Shown: positions 9,369-18,199, counted from the stretch's first letter. The stretch is DNA of 64,000 bases from Streptosporangium becharense (GCF_014204985.1 NZ_JACHMP010000001.1:930001-994000); one strand, 5' to 3'. Numbers and translations: made by a program. Notes: generated from the letters alone by a model not told the origin.

Positions 9369-9674
9369 GGGGCGGCCGGAGGTTCTCGCGGAGACCTCCG
9401 GCCGCCCCGACGCTTGCGGCGCTCGCACGGGAGCGGGAAGAGGGCCCGGACGACCCTTCGGACCGGTTCCGTCCCGTCGGCGGCGAGCGCGGATTGCCGT
9501 TGTCTACTGGGTGCCCGGACCCCTCCTGGGTCCAACCCCCCGCCCGGAAGGAGTGCCCCGCCCCGACGGATCGCCGGCCCTGCGCCTGGCTGTACGGACG
9601 GGGTGACCCCCGTCACGGCGCAGGAACCGGAGCTGTCGGAAGGCGGCCTACCGGCCAGTCCCGTGCTGGACTGG
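9369..9674 (-). ncRNA. Candidate structured RNA or long leader upstream of lnt
   Basis: The 579-bp gap 9199-9777 holds no supported gene. Reading leftward from the promoter at 9680-9707, the transcript would contain a 7-bp stem (9655-9674), another perfect 7-bp stem with a 4-nt loop (9597-9614), a smaller stem around 9515-9535, and a perfect 15-bp stem with a 10-nt loop (arms 9369-9383 and 9394-9408) that could end it. The distance from promoter to last hairpin is about 300 nt. It could be a stand-alone small RNA, an attenuating leader of lnt, or the helD terminator plus unrelated sequence. I cannot match it to a known RNA family. Confidence 0.4.
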
Positions 9675-9679
9675 GCAGC

Positions 9680-9707
9680 AAACTACCGAGCCCAGCGCAG
9701 ATGTCAA
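9680..9707 (-). promoter_or_regulatory. Sigma-70-type promoter upstream of the structured RNA
   Basis: On the minus strand TTGACA (9702-9707) is followed after 16 bp by TAGTTT (9680-9685). The -35 is a consensus match, rare in this GC-rich sequence. Transcription would start near 9673, about 475 nt before lnt. Confidence 0.5.
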
Positions 9708-9777
9708 CCGTGTCACCAGCAGCGGAGACACCAAGTTTCCGCAGCTGGGACATGATCGACGAGAGCCGTCAATGGTC

Positions 9778-12084
9778 TCATGTGATCGGATGTCTCTCAA
9801 GTCGAGAGAGAGCGTCGGGCAGTGGGCCGTCGTGCACGACGCCAAGACGCTGGGTCGCGCGGGTCAGCGCCACGTAAAGATCGCTGGCTCCGCGTGGCGA
9901 CTCGCCCATGATCAGCTCTGGTTCGGCCACGACGACCGCGTCGAACTCCAGCCCCTTGGCCTCCGCGACGGTCAGCACCGCCGCCGGCGCCTCCAGGGCG
10001 GCGGCGCCCGGGCCGACGACCGCGCCGTCGACCGCGCGGACCACGATCTCGCCGAGTTCCTCCCGTCGTGACTCCGGGACTATCACCACGAGCCGGCCGT
10101 CCTCGACGATCTCGCGCTTGACGACGTCGCCGAGCGAGGAGACGGGCGAGACCGCCCAGGGGCGGACGCCCGTCTCCCGGACCGAGGCGGGGGCCTTCAT
10201 CCCGGGGTCGACCAGGGCGAGCACGTCGGCGGCCACGGCCATCAGCTCGGCGGGGGTGCGGTAGTTGACGCTCAGGTGCTCCTCCCGCCAGCGGCCGGCC
10301 GCGTACGGGTCGAGCACCCGCCCCCAGGAACGGGCCCCGGCCGCCGAGCCGGTCTGGGCGAGGTCGCCGACGATCGTCATCGACCGGGTGGGGCAGCGGC
10401 GCATCACCATCCGCCAGGCCATCGGCGACAGTTCCTGGGCCTCGTCGACGATGATGTGGCCGAAGGCCCAGGTGCGGTCGGCGGCGGCCCGCTCGGCGGT
10501 GGTGAGGTAGACGTCGTCGGTGAGGTGGCGGGCGGCGAACTTCTCGGCGTCCATGACCTCCGACAGGCCGGTCAGCTCCAGCACCTCCTTGGCGTACTGG
10601 AGCTGGTGGTGCCGTTCGTCGAGCGCGGCGGCCCGCGCGGCCGCCTGCTCCTCCTCCATCAGCCAGGCCCCGGCCCGCAGCACCGCCGGGTCGATGTCGC
10701 CGAGCAGTTCGGCGGCCTCGTCCAGCAGCGGCACATCCGACTCGGCCCACCAGTTCTCCCCCTGCCGGGGCGGCTCGCGCAGCATCAGCTCGCGTTCGGC
10801 CTCGGTGAAGGCCGCGGCGGCGTGAGCGAGGCGCTCGGGGGAGGTGAACAGCCCGATCAGCAGCCGCTGCGGCGTGAGGTAGGGCCACAGCCGGTTCAGC
10901 GCGGCCTTGACCGGCCGCTCGGTACGCAGTTCCTCGCGGAGGTCGGCCAGCTCCTCGTCACTGATCATGCCCCGGCCGAGGCGCCGGGCCGCCTGACGGG
11001 CGAGCGCGTTGAGCAGGTGCCGGACGAAGACCGCGCGGGCCTCGTTGTGCGTCCTGCGGGAGCGGGACGCGCGGCTGCGCGCGGCCTCCAGGACACTCGC
11101 CTCCAGCTTGAGCGTGTAGCGGTCGAGGCGGATCTCCAGCGGTTCGCGCGGCACCCTCTGGTGCTCCTGCACCGCCCGCGCCACCACCTGGGCCATCCGG
11201 GCGTCTCCCTTGACCGCGGCGACCTCGGGACGCTCCCGGCGCCGGGGGACGACCCCCGGGTACAGCTCCCCGACCGTCGACAGCAGGACGTCGGTCTCCC
11301 CCAGGGAGGGCAGCACCTGCTCGATGTAGCGCAGGAAGGTCAGGTTGGGCCCCAGGATGAGCACCCCCCTGCGGGCCAGCTTCTCGCGGTGGGTGTAGAG
11401 GAGGTAGGCCGCCCGGTGCAGCGCCACCACGGTCTTGCCGGTGCCGGGGCCGCCCTGCACGACCAGGATGCCGGTCAGGTCGGAGCGGATGATGCGGTCC
11501 TGCTCGGCCTGGATGGTGGCGACGATGTCGCGCATGCGTCCGGTCCGCCGGGCGGCGAGCGAGGCCAGCAGCGCGGCCTCGCCGTTGAGGGTGGCCACGT
11601 CCTCCTCGGAGAGGCCGTCGAGGTCGAGCAGGTCGTCGTCGATGCCGATGACCGTGCGGCCCTTGGTCTGCAGATGACGGCGGCGGGTGACGCCCATCGG
11701 CGCGGCCGGGGTGGCGCCGTAGAACGGCTGGGCCACCGGGGCCCGCCAGTCGATCAGCAACCGCCGCTGGTCGTCATCGGCCAGGCCGATGCGGCCGATG
11801 TAGAGAGAGGTGTCGTCGGCGTTGTCAAGCCGGCCGAAGCACAGGCCGTTCTCCACCGACCACAGGCGGCCCAGGCGCTCGGCGTACATCCCGGCGAAGG
11901 TGTCGCGCTCGGAGCGGTTCTGGTGCGTGCCGCCGCTACCGCCCTGCGCGAGCACCCCGTCCAGCTGGCGCTGGGTGCGTTCGCGCAGCACGTCGAGCCG
12001 GGCGTAGAGACCGGAGACGTACTCCTGTTCCCTGGCCAGCTCGATTTGACGGGTAGCCGTCGCTCCATTATCGTTGATAGTAAT
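9778..12084 (-). CDS. HelD/HelR-type superfamily 1 helicase, RNA polymerase recycling factor
   Basis: A UvrD-like ATPase of the actinobacterial HelD class, which binds RNA polymerase and removes it from DNA; some members protect against rifamycins. Seen: N-terminal arm (AREQEYVSGLYARLD), core segment WSVENGLCFGRLD, Walker A GGPGTGKT (~210), DEAQELSP box, and VALTRATQRLGVVH near the C-terminus. Start: the conserved N-terminal arm extends 31 codons beyond the first in-frame GTG (11991) and no ATG, GTG or TTG occurs before the upstream stop. The codon 12084-12082 is ATT, preceded by GGAG at 6 nt, giving 768 residues; I therefore annotate an AUU start, with a sequence error as alternative. No rifamycin-associated 19-bp palindrome is seen upstream. 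Confidence 0.85.
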   Translation of the reverse strand: MTINDNGATATRQIELAREQEYVSGLYARLDVLRERTQRQLDGVLAQGGSGGTHQNRSERDTFAGMYAERLGRLWSVENGLCFGRLDNADDTSLYIGRIGLADDDQRRLLIDWRAPVAQPFYGATPAAPMGVTRRRHLQTKGRTVIGIDDDLLDLDGLSEEDVATLNGEAALLASLAARRTGRMRDIVATIQAEQDRIIRSDLTGILVVQGGPGTGKTVVALHRAAYLLYTHREKLARRGVLILGPNLTFLRYIEQVLPSLGETDVLLSTVGELYPGVVPRRRERPEVAAVKGDARMAQVVARAVQEHQRVPREPLEIRLDRYTLKLEASVLEAARSRASRSRRTHNEARAVFVRHLLNALARQAARRLGRGMISDEELADLREELRTERPVKAALNRLWPYLTPQRLLIGLFTSPERLAHAAAAFTEAERELMLREPPRQGENWWAESDVPLLDEAAELLGDIDPAVLRAGAWLMEEEQAAARAAALDERHHQLQYAKEVLELTGLSEVMDAEKFAARHLTDDVYLTTAERAAADRTWAFGHIIVDEAQELSPMAWRMVMRRCPTRSMTIVGDLAQTGSAAGARSWGRVLDPYAAGRWREEHLSVNYRTPAELMAVAADVLALVDPGMKAPASVRETGVRPWAVSPVSSLGDVVKREIVEDGRLVVIVPESRREELGEIVVRAVDGAVVGPGAAALEAPAAVLTVAEAKGLEFDAVVVAEPELIMGESPRGASDLYVALTRATQRLGVVHDGPLPDALSRLERHPIT

Positions 12085-12086
12085 GG
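12065..12086. promoter_or_regulatory. Inverted repeat covering the helD start codon
   Basis: CCATTA and TAATGG flank a 10-bp spacer that itself contains TATC/GATA. The element covers the proposed AUU codon, so a protein bound here, or an mRNA fold, could block initiation. The owner is unknown. A TAGGAT -10-like hexamer lies at 12128-12133 on the minus strand. Confidence 0.4.
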
Positions 12087-12201
12087 GACACTCCGGACCA
12101 TTGTGCTAGTTGTGACAATAAGCCATCATCCTAGCAGGTCCGTCGAGACGATTCTCGCGCCTCCGGCCATCACAGCTTGATTGCGGCACCGCACTCCTCC
12201 C

Positions 12202-12260
12202 TTGACGTACATCCAGCCGGTTCCCTACATTCATCGTGAGTTAGGAAAGTTTCCTAACTC
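12202..12260 (+). promoter_or_regulatory. Promoter and perfect 23-bp ROK operator of the sugar locus
   Basis: TTGACG (12202-12207), 18-bp spacer, TACATT (12226-12231), then a perfect palindrome at 12238-12260: arms GAGTTAGGAAA and TTTCCTAACTC around a central G. The palindrome sits at the predicted transcription start. The TTAGGAAA half-site is of the kind bound by ROK repressors, and the next gene encodes one, so autoregulation by occlusion is likely. Confidence 0.8.
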
Positions 12261-12299
12261 GCTGGAATCGCCGGATGTCAGAAGTATGCGGAGGACCTG

Positions 12300-13496
12300 T
12301 TGAACCAGCCCGTACCAGGCACGCCGAGCCTGCTGCGCGCGATCAACGATCGCGCCGCGCTGCAGGCGCTGCTGGAGCGCGGCCCGCTGACCCGGCCGGA
12401 GATAGGCACCCTGACCGGCCTGTCCAAGCCCACGGCCTCCCAGCTGCTCGCCCGCCTGCAGGAAGCGGGGCTGGTCGTGCTGGACGGCATCCGCGAGGGC
12501 CTGCCCGGCCGCACCGCGGAGGTCTACCGGCTCAACCCGGCCGCCGCGTACGTGGCCGCGCTGGACGTCACCCCCACCCACATCGACGCCAGGGTCGCCG
12601 ACATCACCGGCGCGGTGGTCGGCGAACACCGGCTGCCCACCCCAGGCCGCTCCAGCGGCGACGTGGTGGGCAGGGTGCGCGCGGCCCTGGACGGCGCGGG
12701 GGCACCTCCAGGGCTGCGGCACGCGGTCATCGGCGTGCAGGCCGCGCTCGACCCCCGCACCGGCAGGCTGGGCTACGCCACCGCCAAGGACATGCCCGGC
12801 TGGCACATCCCGGACCTGGTCCGCACGCTCGCCGACGGCCTGGGCGTGCGGATCGCGATCGAGAACAACGTCAACCTCGTCGCCCAGGCGGAACAGGCGC
12901 ACGGCGTCGGCCGCGGTCACCGGGACTTCGTGCTGCTCTGGGCCGACGAGGGTCTCGGCTCGGCGCTGGTGCTGGGCGGCCGGCTGCACCGGGGTGCCAC
13001 CGGAGGCGCCGGCGAGGTCGGTTACATGCCCACCCCGGGGGCGCCGACGGCCAGGGAGGCCGGGCGCTACGGGCACCACGGCTACCAGGCGCTCACCGGC
13101 GGCACGGCGGTCGTGAAGATCCTCAGGTCGTACGGGGTGCGCGCCACCACTCCCGTCCAGGCGGTGTGCAACGCGGTGGAGACCGCGGCCGGCACCGGAC
13201 GGCGCGCCGACGACGCGCGGGCCGGACTGCGCGACGTGGCCGGCCGGCTGGCCGTCGGGCTGGCCGCGATCACCTCCGTCGTCGATCCCGGGATCATCGT
13301 GCTGACCGGGGGGACGCTCCTGGCCGGCGGCGACACCCTGCGCGAGCTCGTCGAGCACGAGCTGCACGCGCTGACCATCCCCCGTCCGCCGGTGCTGCTG
13401 TCGACCGTCGAGGGCAACCCCGTCCTCGCCGGGGCGCTCGACCTGGCCCTCGCGACCACCCGTGAGGAGGTCTTCGGCTCCACGGTTCTCTCCTGA
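12300..13496 (+). CDS. ROK family transcriptional repressor
   Basis: A 398-residue regulator. A winged HTH (residues ~10-75, RPEIGTLTGLSKPTASQLLARLQEAGL) precedes a ROK sugar-kinase-like domain with IENNVNLVAQAE, a DEGLGSALVLGG phosphate-loop region and a GATGGAGEVGY segment. The classical CxCGxxGC zinc cluster of ROK proteins is absent: the corresponding stretch reads REAGRYGHHGYQ. TTG start at 12300, five nt after GGAGG. It is the first gene of the sugar locus and has a perfect palindromic operator 40 bp upstream. The effector is probably the imported sugar or its phosphorylated derivative (inference). Confidence 0.88.
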   Translation: MNQPVPGTPSLLRAINDRAALQALLERGPLTRPEIGTLTGLSKPTASQLLARLQEAGLVVLDGIREGLPGRTAEVYRLNPAAAYVAALDVTPTHIDARVADITGAVVGEHRLPTPGRSSGDVVGRVRAALDGAGAPPGLRHAVIGVQAALDPRTGRLGYATAKDMPGWHIPDLVRTLADGLGVRIAIENNVNLVAQAEQAHGVGRGHRDFVLLWADEGLGSALVLGGRLHRGATGGAGEVGYMPTPGAPTAREAGRYGHHGYQALTGGTAVVKILRSYGVRATTPVQAVCNAVETAAGTGRRADDARAGLRDVAGRLAVGLAAITSVVDPGIIVLTGGTLLAGGDTLRELVEHELHALTIPRPPVLLSTVEGNPVLAGALDLALATTREEVFGSTVLS

Positions 13497-13755
13497 ACCC
13501 TCGCCGGCTCCGGCCCGCCCCGGTGCCGGTCCCGCCTCCCCGATCCTCGCCGGCGTTCCGGCCCCGCCGACCGCCCGGCGACCGGGCCGCCCCCTCCCGT
13601 CACCGATCGCCTGCGGCCCGGGCGAGCCTCCGGCGTCCCCTGACGTCTCCGCGACGTCCATGCGGCGTACCCCGTCGCCCTCCGCCCCGGCGTCCGCGCC
13701 GGCGGCGTCATTCCCCCGTCCCCTCCTGTCCCCCCACTTCCGAGGAGGCATCGTC

Positions 13756-15099
13756 GTGCACCGACGCTTCATCAGCATGGCCCTGGCCGTCGCCACGGCC
13801 ACGGCCCTGACCGCCTGCACTGCGGGCACACAGGGCGCCCCCGCGCTCGGCTCCCAGCCCAAGCCCTCCGGTTCGGGGCCCGCCGCCCTCCCGGCCGGCA
13901 CCATCGAGCTGTGGCACGGGTTCTCCTCCCCCGCCGAGGTCAAGGCGTTCGAGGATGCCGTCGCTGGATTCCGTACGAAATTTCCCCAGATAACCGTCAA
14001 GCTGGTCAAGGGTGTCCAGGACGAGCAGATCACCCAGGCCGTGCGCGGCGGCAAGGCCCCGGACGTCGCCTCCTCCTTCACCACCGACAACGTCGCCCAG
14101 TGGTGCAACAGCGGAACGTTCCAGGACCTCACCGCGGTCATCAAGCAGGACGGCATCGACCTGTCGGTACTGCCGGAGGTCGCCCGCTCCTACACCGAGT
14201 TCCAGGGCAAGCGGTGCGCGATGCCGCTGCTCGCCGACGCCTACGGGCTCTACTACAACAAGAAGCTGATGAAGGGCACCACGCCGCCCAAGACGCTGAG
14301 CGAACTGACCGAGCTGGCCAAGAAGCTCACCGTGCGCGACGCCGACGGCGACATCGAGGTCGCCGGGTTCATCCCCAGCTTCGAGTACTACGAGAACTCC
14401 GCCTCGCACTTCGCCCCGATGACCGGCGCCACCTGGTACAAGCCGGACGGCACCTCCGCCATCGGCACCGACCCGGCGTGGAAGGAACTGCTGCGCTGGC
14501 AGAAGGAGCTCGTCGACTGGTACGGCTACGACAAGCTCAACAAGTTCCGCAAGAGCCTGGGGCAGGAGTGGTCGGCCGACCACCCGTTCTACAAGGGCAA
14601 GGTCGCGATGATCCTCGACGGCGAATGGCGCAACGCCATGATCGCCAACGAGGCGAAGGACCTCGACTACGGCACCGCGCCGCTCCCGGTCGCCGACGCC
14701 AAGCCGGAGCTGTACGGCAGCGGCTTCACCGCGGGCACCGTGATCGGCGTGCCCAAGGGCGCCAAGAACCCGCAGGCCGCCTGGGAGCTGGTGAAGTATC
14801 TCACCACCGACACCTCCGCGCTGGTCACGCTCTCCAACGCGCTGCGCAACGTGCCCACCACCAAGGCCGCGCTGGAGTCGCCGGACCTGAAGAAGGACGC
14901 CAACTTCCAGACCTTCCTCGACATCTTCGCCCACCCGAAGACGAGCACCGTCCCGGCGTCCGTCAACAGCGCCTTCAACCAGGACTCGCTGCAGGAGTTC
15001 CTCGTCAAGTGGGAGAAGGGCTCCGTCACGGACCTCGACGCCGGGCTGGCCGACGTCGACAGGCGCATCAACGACAAGCTGAAGCTCGCCGGGGGCTGA
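13756..15099 (+). CDS. ABC sugar transporter, solute-binding lipoprotein
   Basis: A 447-residue extracellular lipoprotein. The signal peptide ends in a lipobox (LTAC, Cys ~20) followed by a Pro/Ser/Ala linker and a family 1 binding-protein fold (IELWHGFSSPAEVKAFEDAV, then ITVKLVKGVQDEQITQA). It binds the sugar and delivers it to the two permeases encoded directly downstream. The frame is open far upstream, but GTG 13756 is preferred because it has GAGGAGG seven nt before it and gives a proper lipoprotein signal. The 259 bp before it are pyrimidine-rich and show no second operator. No ATPase gene is in the locus; a shared MsiK-type ATPase elsewhere is likely. Confidence 0.9.
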   Translation: MHRRFISMALAVATATALTACTAGTQGAPALGSQPKPSGSGPAALPAGTIELWHGFSSPAEVKAFEDAVAGFRTKFPQITVKLVKGVQDEQITQAVRGGKAPDVASSFTTDNVAQWCNSGTFQDLTAVIKQDGIDLSVLPEVARSYTEFQGKRCAMPLLADAYGLYYNKKLMKGTTPPKTLSELTELAKKLTVRDADGDIEVAGFIPSFEYYENSASHFAPMTGATWYKPDGTSAIGTDPAWKELLRWQKELVDWYGYDKLNKFRKSLGQEWSADHPFYKGKVAMILDGEWRNAMIANEAKDLDYGTAPLPVADAKPELYGSGFTAGTVIGVPKGAKNPQAAWELVKYLTTDTSALVTLSNALRNVPTTKAALESPDLKKDANFQTFLDIFAHPKTSTVPASVNSAFNQDSLQEFLVKWEKGSVTDLDAGLADVDRRINDKLKLAGG

Positions 15100-15105
15100 T
15101 CCGCG

Positions 15106-16053
15106 ATGAGCATCGTCCACGCGGCGCCGTCCCGGTGGCGGCGCCGCGAGGGCCTTCGAGCCCTCCTCTGGATGTCGCCCTGGCTGGTCGGGTTCGCGGT
15201 CTTCTTCGCCTACCCGCTGGTGGCCACGGTCTACTTCTCCTTCCACCGCTACGACCTGTTCACGCTGGAGTTCGTCGGCCTGGACAACTACCGCTACTTC
15301 TTCGCCGACGACCGGGCCTGGGTCTCCATCAGGAACACGCTGTGGATGGTGGTCTTCATGGTCCCCGCCCAGGTGATCTTCGCGCTGGGCATCGCGCAGC
15401 TGCTCACCCGGGTCAAGGCGGGCGCGGGCTTCTTCCGCACCGTCCTGTACCTGCCGTCGCTGATCCCGCTGACGGCCGGCACGGTCGCCTTCGTCTTCCT
15501 GATGAACCCCTCCGGGCCGGTCAACCAGACCCTGGCGTTCTTCGGGATCGCCGGGCCCGACTGGTTCGGCGACGCCGACTGGTCCAAGCCGAGCCTGGTC
15601 CTGCTGGGCCTGTGGGGCATCGGCAACACCATGATGATCTTCCTGGCCGCGCTGCTGGACGTGCCCAAGCACCTGTACGAGGCCGCCTCGATCGACGGGG
15701 CGGGGGCCTGGCGGCAGTTCCGCAGCATCACACTGCCGACCATCGCGCCGGTGCTGATGTTCTCCGCCGTCACCGGCGTCATCTACGCCCTGCAGTACTT
15801 CACCCAGGCGATGATCGCCTCCAGGGTCGCCTCCGGGACCACCGACTCGGCCGGCAGCACCTTCGTGCCCGGCTACCCCGAGCTGTCGACGCTGACGCTG
15901 CCCCAGTGGCTGTTCCATGTGGGCTTCCGCGACTACACCATGGGCTACGCGTGCGTGCTGGCCCTGCTGCTGTTCGCCGCGTCCATGGTCTTCACGCTCA
16001 TCCTGCTGCGCCGGTTCCGCGCGTTCACCGACGACGAAGGAGGAGACCGGTGA
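15106..16053 (+). CDS. ABC sugar transporter permease (MalF/UgpA type)
   Basis: A 315-residue inner-membrane permease with six predicted helices, starting WMSPWLVGFAVFFAYPLVATVYFSF. The EAA loop that docks the ATPase is visible as EAASIDGAGAWRQFRSITLPTI (cytoplasmic, about residues 200-220). It forms the heterodimeric channel with the next permease. It begins 6 nt after the binding-protein stop and overlaps the next gene by 4 nt, so the transporter genes are translated as a unit. Confidence 0.93.
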   Translation: MSIVHAAPSRWRRREGLRALLWMSPWLVGFAVFFAYPLVATVYFSFHRYDLFTLEFVGLDNYRYFFADDRAWVSIRNTLWMVVFMVPAQVIFALGIAQLLTRVKAGAGFFRTVLYLPSLIPLTAGTVAFVFLMNPSGPVNQTLAFFGIAGPDWFGDADWSKPSLVLLGLWGIGNTMMIFLAALLDVPKHLYEAASIDGAGAWRQFRSITLPTIAPVLMFSAVTGVIYALQYFTQAMIASRVASGTTDSAGSTFVPGYPELSTLTLPQWLFHVGFRDYTMGYACVLALLLFAASMVFTLILLRRFRAFTDDEGGDR

Positions 16054-16943
16054 CCACCCTGGCAACCCGGCCGGCCGCGACCGCGGCGCCCCCGCCCCGC
16101 GCAGGAGCGCGCGGCCCGCGCGTGCGCCGGACCCTGTACTGGATCGCCACCCACGCCGTCGCCGTGGCGCTGTCGGTGATGTTCCTGGGCCCGCTGGTGT
16201 TCGTGGCGCTGACCGCGCTCATGACCGACGACCAGGCGCTCACCGGCGACCTGTGGCCCGACACCTGGAACTGGGGCAACTTCGTCGAGGTGTTCACCCG
16301 GTCGCCGTTGCTGACCTGGCTCGCCAACACCTTCATGTACGCCGGGCTCGGCACCGCGTTCATGCTGCTGTCGTCGATCCCGGTGGCCTACGCGCTGGCC
16401 CGCTTCCGCTTCCGCGGCCGCCGGCTGGCCTTCCTCGCGGTCATCACGATGATGATGCTGCCGCCGCAGGTCGTCGCCGTCCCCGTCTACCTCATCTGGG
16501 CACGGCTCGGGCTCACCGACTCGCTGTGGCCGCTGATCCTGCCGATGCTGCTCGGCGACGCCTTCTCGATCTTCCTGCTCCGGCAGTTCCTGGTCACGAT
16601 CCCCCGGGAGTACACCGAGGCCGCGCGGGTGGACGGCTGCTCGGACTTCTGGACCCTGATCAAGGTGATCCTGCCGATGGCCCGGCCGGCGATCGCGGCC
16701 GTGGCCCTGTTCCAGTTCTTCTACTGCTGGAACGACTACTACGGCCCGCTGCTGTACACCCAGACCGAGCAGAACAACTGGACGCTCTCCCTCGGGATCG
16801 CGTCCTTCCGGGCGCTGCACAGCGTGCAGTGGAACCTCACCATGGCGGCGACCCTCCTCGTCATGGCCCCGGTGATCATTGTGTTCTTCTTCGCCCAGAG
16901 GGTCTTCATCGAGGGCGTCACGCTGACAGGAGTAAAAGGGTGA
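16050..16943 (+). CDS. ABC sugar transporter permease (MalG type)
   Basis: A 297-residue second permease, six predicted helices, with the EAA loop EAARVDGCSDFWTLIKVILPM. The N-terminal ~25 residues are a disordered Ala/Pro/Arg tail before the first helix. GTG 16050 has GAAGGAGGAG just upstream and overlaps the preceding stop by 4 nt; the 3' end overlaps the GH4 gene by 4 nt. As in other Gram-positive CUT1 transporters the ATPase is not encoded here. Confidence 0.92.
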   Translation: MTTLATRPAATAAPPPRAGARGPRVRRTLYWIATHAVAVALSVMFLGPLVFVALTALMTDDQALTGDLWPDTWNWGNFVEVFTRSPLLTWLANTFMYAGLGTAFMLLSSIPVAYALARFRFRGRRLAFLAVITMMMLPPQVVAVPVYLIWARLGLTDSLWPLILPMLLGDAFSIFLLRQFLVTIPREYTEAARVDGCSDFWTLIKVILPMARPAIAAVALFQFFYCWNDYYGPLLYTQTEQNNWTLSLGIASFRALHSVQWNLTMAATLLVMAPVIIVFFFAQRVFIEGVTLTGVKG

Positions 16944-18199
16944 AACTCGCCGTAATCGGGGGCGGCTCGACGTACACGCCGGAACTGATCGACGGATTCG
17001 CACGGCTGCGCGACGAGCTGTCCCTGACCGAGATCTCGCTGGTCGACCCGGACGCCCGCCGGCTGGAGCTGATCGCCGGCATGGCACGCCGGATGCTGGC
17101 CCGCGCCGGCCACCCGGCCAGGGTGACGGCCACCGCGTCCGTGGAGGAGGGCGCCGCGGGCGCCGCCGCGGTGCTGCTGCAACTGCGCGTCGGCGGGCAG
17201 GCGGCCCGCGACGTGGACGAGACGCTACCGCTGGAGTGCGGTTGCGTCGGCCAGGAGACGACCGGCGCGGGCGGGCTCGCCAAGGCGCTGCGCACGGTCC
17301 CGGTGGTGCTCGACATCGCCGAGCGGATCCGGGCCCAGGCGCCGGACGCCTGGATCGTCGACTTCACCAACCCGGTGGGCATCGTCACCAGGGCGTTGCT
17401 GGAGGCCGGCCACCGGGCCATCGGCCTGTGCAACGTGGCCATCGGCTTCCAGCGCCGCTTCGCGGCCACGCTGGGCGTCACCCCGGAGCGGATCTCCCTG
17501 GGCCATGTGGGCCTCAACCACCTGACCTGGGAGCGGGCGGTCCGCCTGGACGGCGTGGACGTGCTGCCGCGGCTGCTGGCCGAGCACGGCGAGGAGATCG
17601 CCGACGACGTCGGCCTGCCGGTGGAGCTGATCCGTCACCTGGGCGTGGTGCCCTCCTACTACCTGCGCTACTTCTACGAGCACGACCGCGTGGTGCAGGA
17701 GCAGCGGGCCAAGCCGTCGCGGGCCGCCGAGGTGGCCGCGATGGAGACGACCCTGCTGGAGATGTACGCCGACCCGGCGGTGGACACCAAGCCCGAGTTG
17801 CTGGGCAAGCGCGGCGGAGCCTTCTACTCCGAGGCCGCGGTGGCGCTGATCGCCTCGCTGCTCGGCGACCGCGGCGACACCCAGGTGGTCAACCTGCGCA
17901 ACGACGGCACGCTGCCGTTCCTGCCCGACGAGGCGGTCATCGAGGTGCCGGCCAGGATCAGCGCGGCGGGCGCGGCGGCCCTGCCGGTCGAGGAGGTCCA
18001 GCCGCTCTTCGCCGGGCTGATCTCGCACGTCACGGCGTATGAGACGCTGGCGCTGGACGCGGCGCTGCACGGCGGGGAGCGGCGCGTCGCGGACGCGCTG
18101 CTGGCGCACCCGCTCGTCGGACAGGCGTCGCTCTCCGACGACCTGGCCCGCCGGCTCGTCGAGGCCAACCGCACGCACCTACCCTGGGCGACCGCGTGA
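16940..18199 (+). CDS. GH4 family 6-phospho-beta-glucosidase-like hydrolase
   Basis: A 419-residue NAD- and Mn-dependent glycosidase of family GH4, which cleaves phosphorylated disaccharides by an oxidation-elimination route. Seen: the N-terminal Rossmann motif VIGGGSTYTPELIDGF, the metal-ligand Cys in LCNVAIGFQ, and GLNHLTWERAV with the family His. Length is typical. Members usually act on sugars phosphorylated by a PTS; here the neighbours are an ABC importer and a BadF-type kinase, so the substrate may be phosphorylated after entry. Whether it prefers beta-glucosides or amino-sugar dimers cannot be told from sequence. It overlaps both neighbours by 4 nt. Confidence 0.88.
   Translation: MKLAVIGGGSTYTPELIDGFARLRDELSLTEISLVDPDARRLELIAGMARRMLARAGHPARVTATASVEEGAAGAAAVLLQLRVGGQAARDVDETLPLECGCVGQETTGAGGLAKALRTVPVVLDIAERIRAQAPDAWIVDFTNPVGIVTRALLEAGHRAIGLCNVAIGFQRRFAATLGVTPERISLGHVGLNHLTWERAVRLDGVDVLPRLLAEHGEEIADDVGLPVELIRHLGVVPSYYLRYFYEHDRVVQEQRAKPSRAAEVAAMETTLLEMYADPAVDTKPELLGKRGGAFYSEAAVALIASLLGDRGDTQVVNLRNDGTLPFLPDEAVIEVPARISAAGAAALPVEEVQPLFAGLISHVTAYETLALDAALHGGERRVADALLAHPLVGQASLSDDLARRLVEANRTHLPWATA

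Noticed and set aside
9242..9845. Short open frames on both strands between lnt and helD
   Set aside because: None has a ribosome binding site or natural composition; the region's hairpins and promoter explain it better as RNA or leader.
12085..12200. Rifamycin-associated element upstream of helD
   Set aside because: The known 19-bp palindrome does not occur here, so a rifamycin-resistance role is not claimed.
13708..16065. Leftward open frame of ~785 codons across the ABC transporter genes
   Set aside because: Composition is dominated by Gly, Arg, Val and Asp repeats, no domain is seen, and it is antisense to three well-supported genes.
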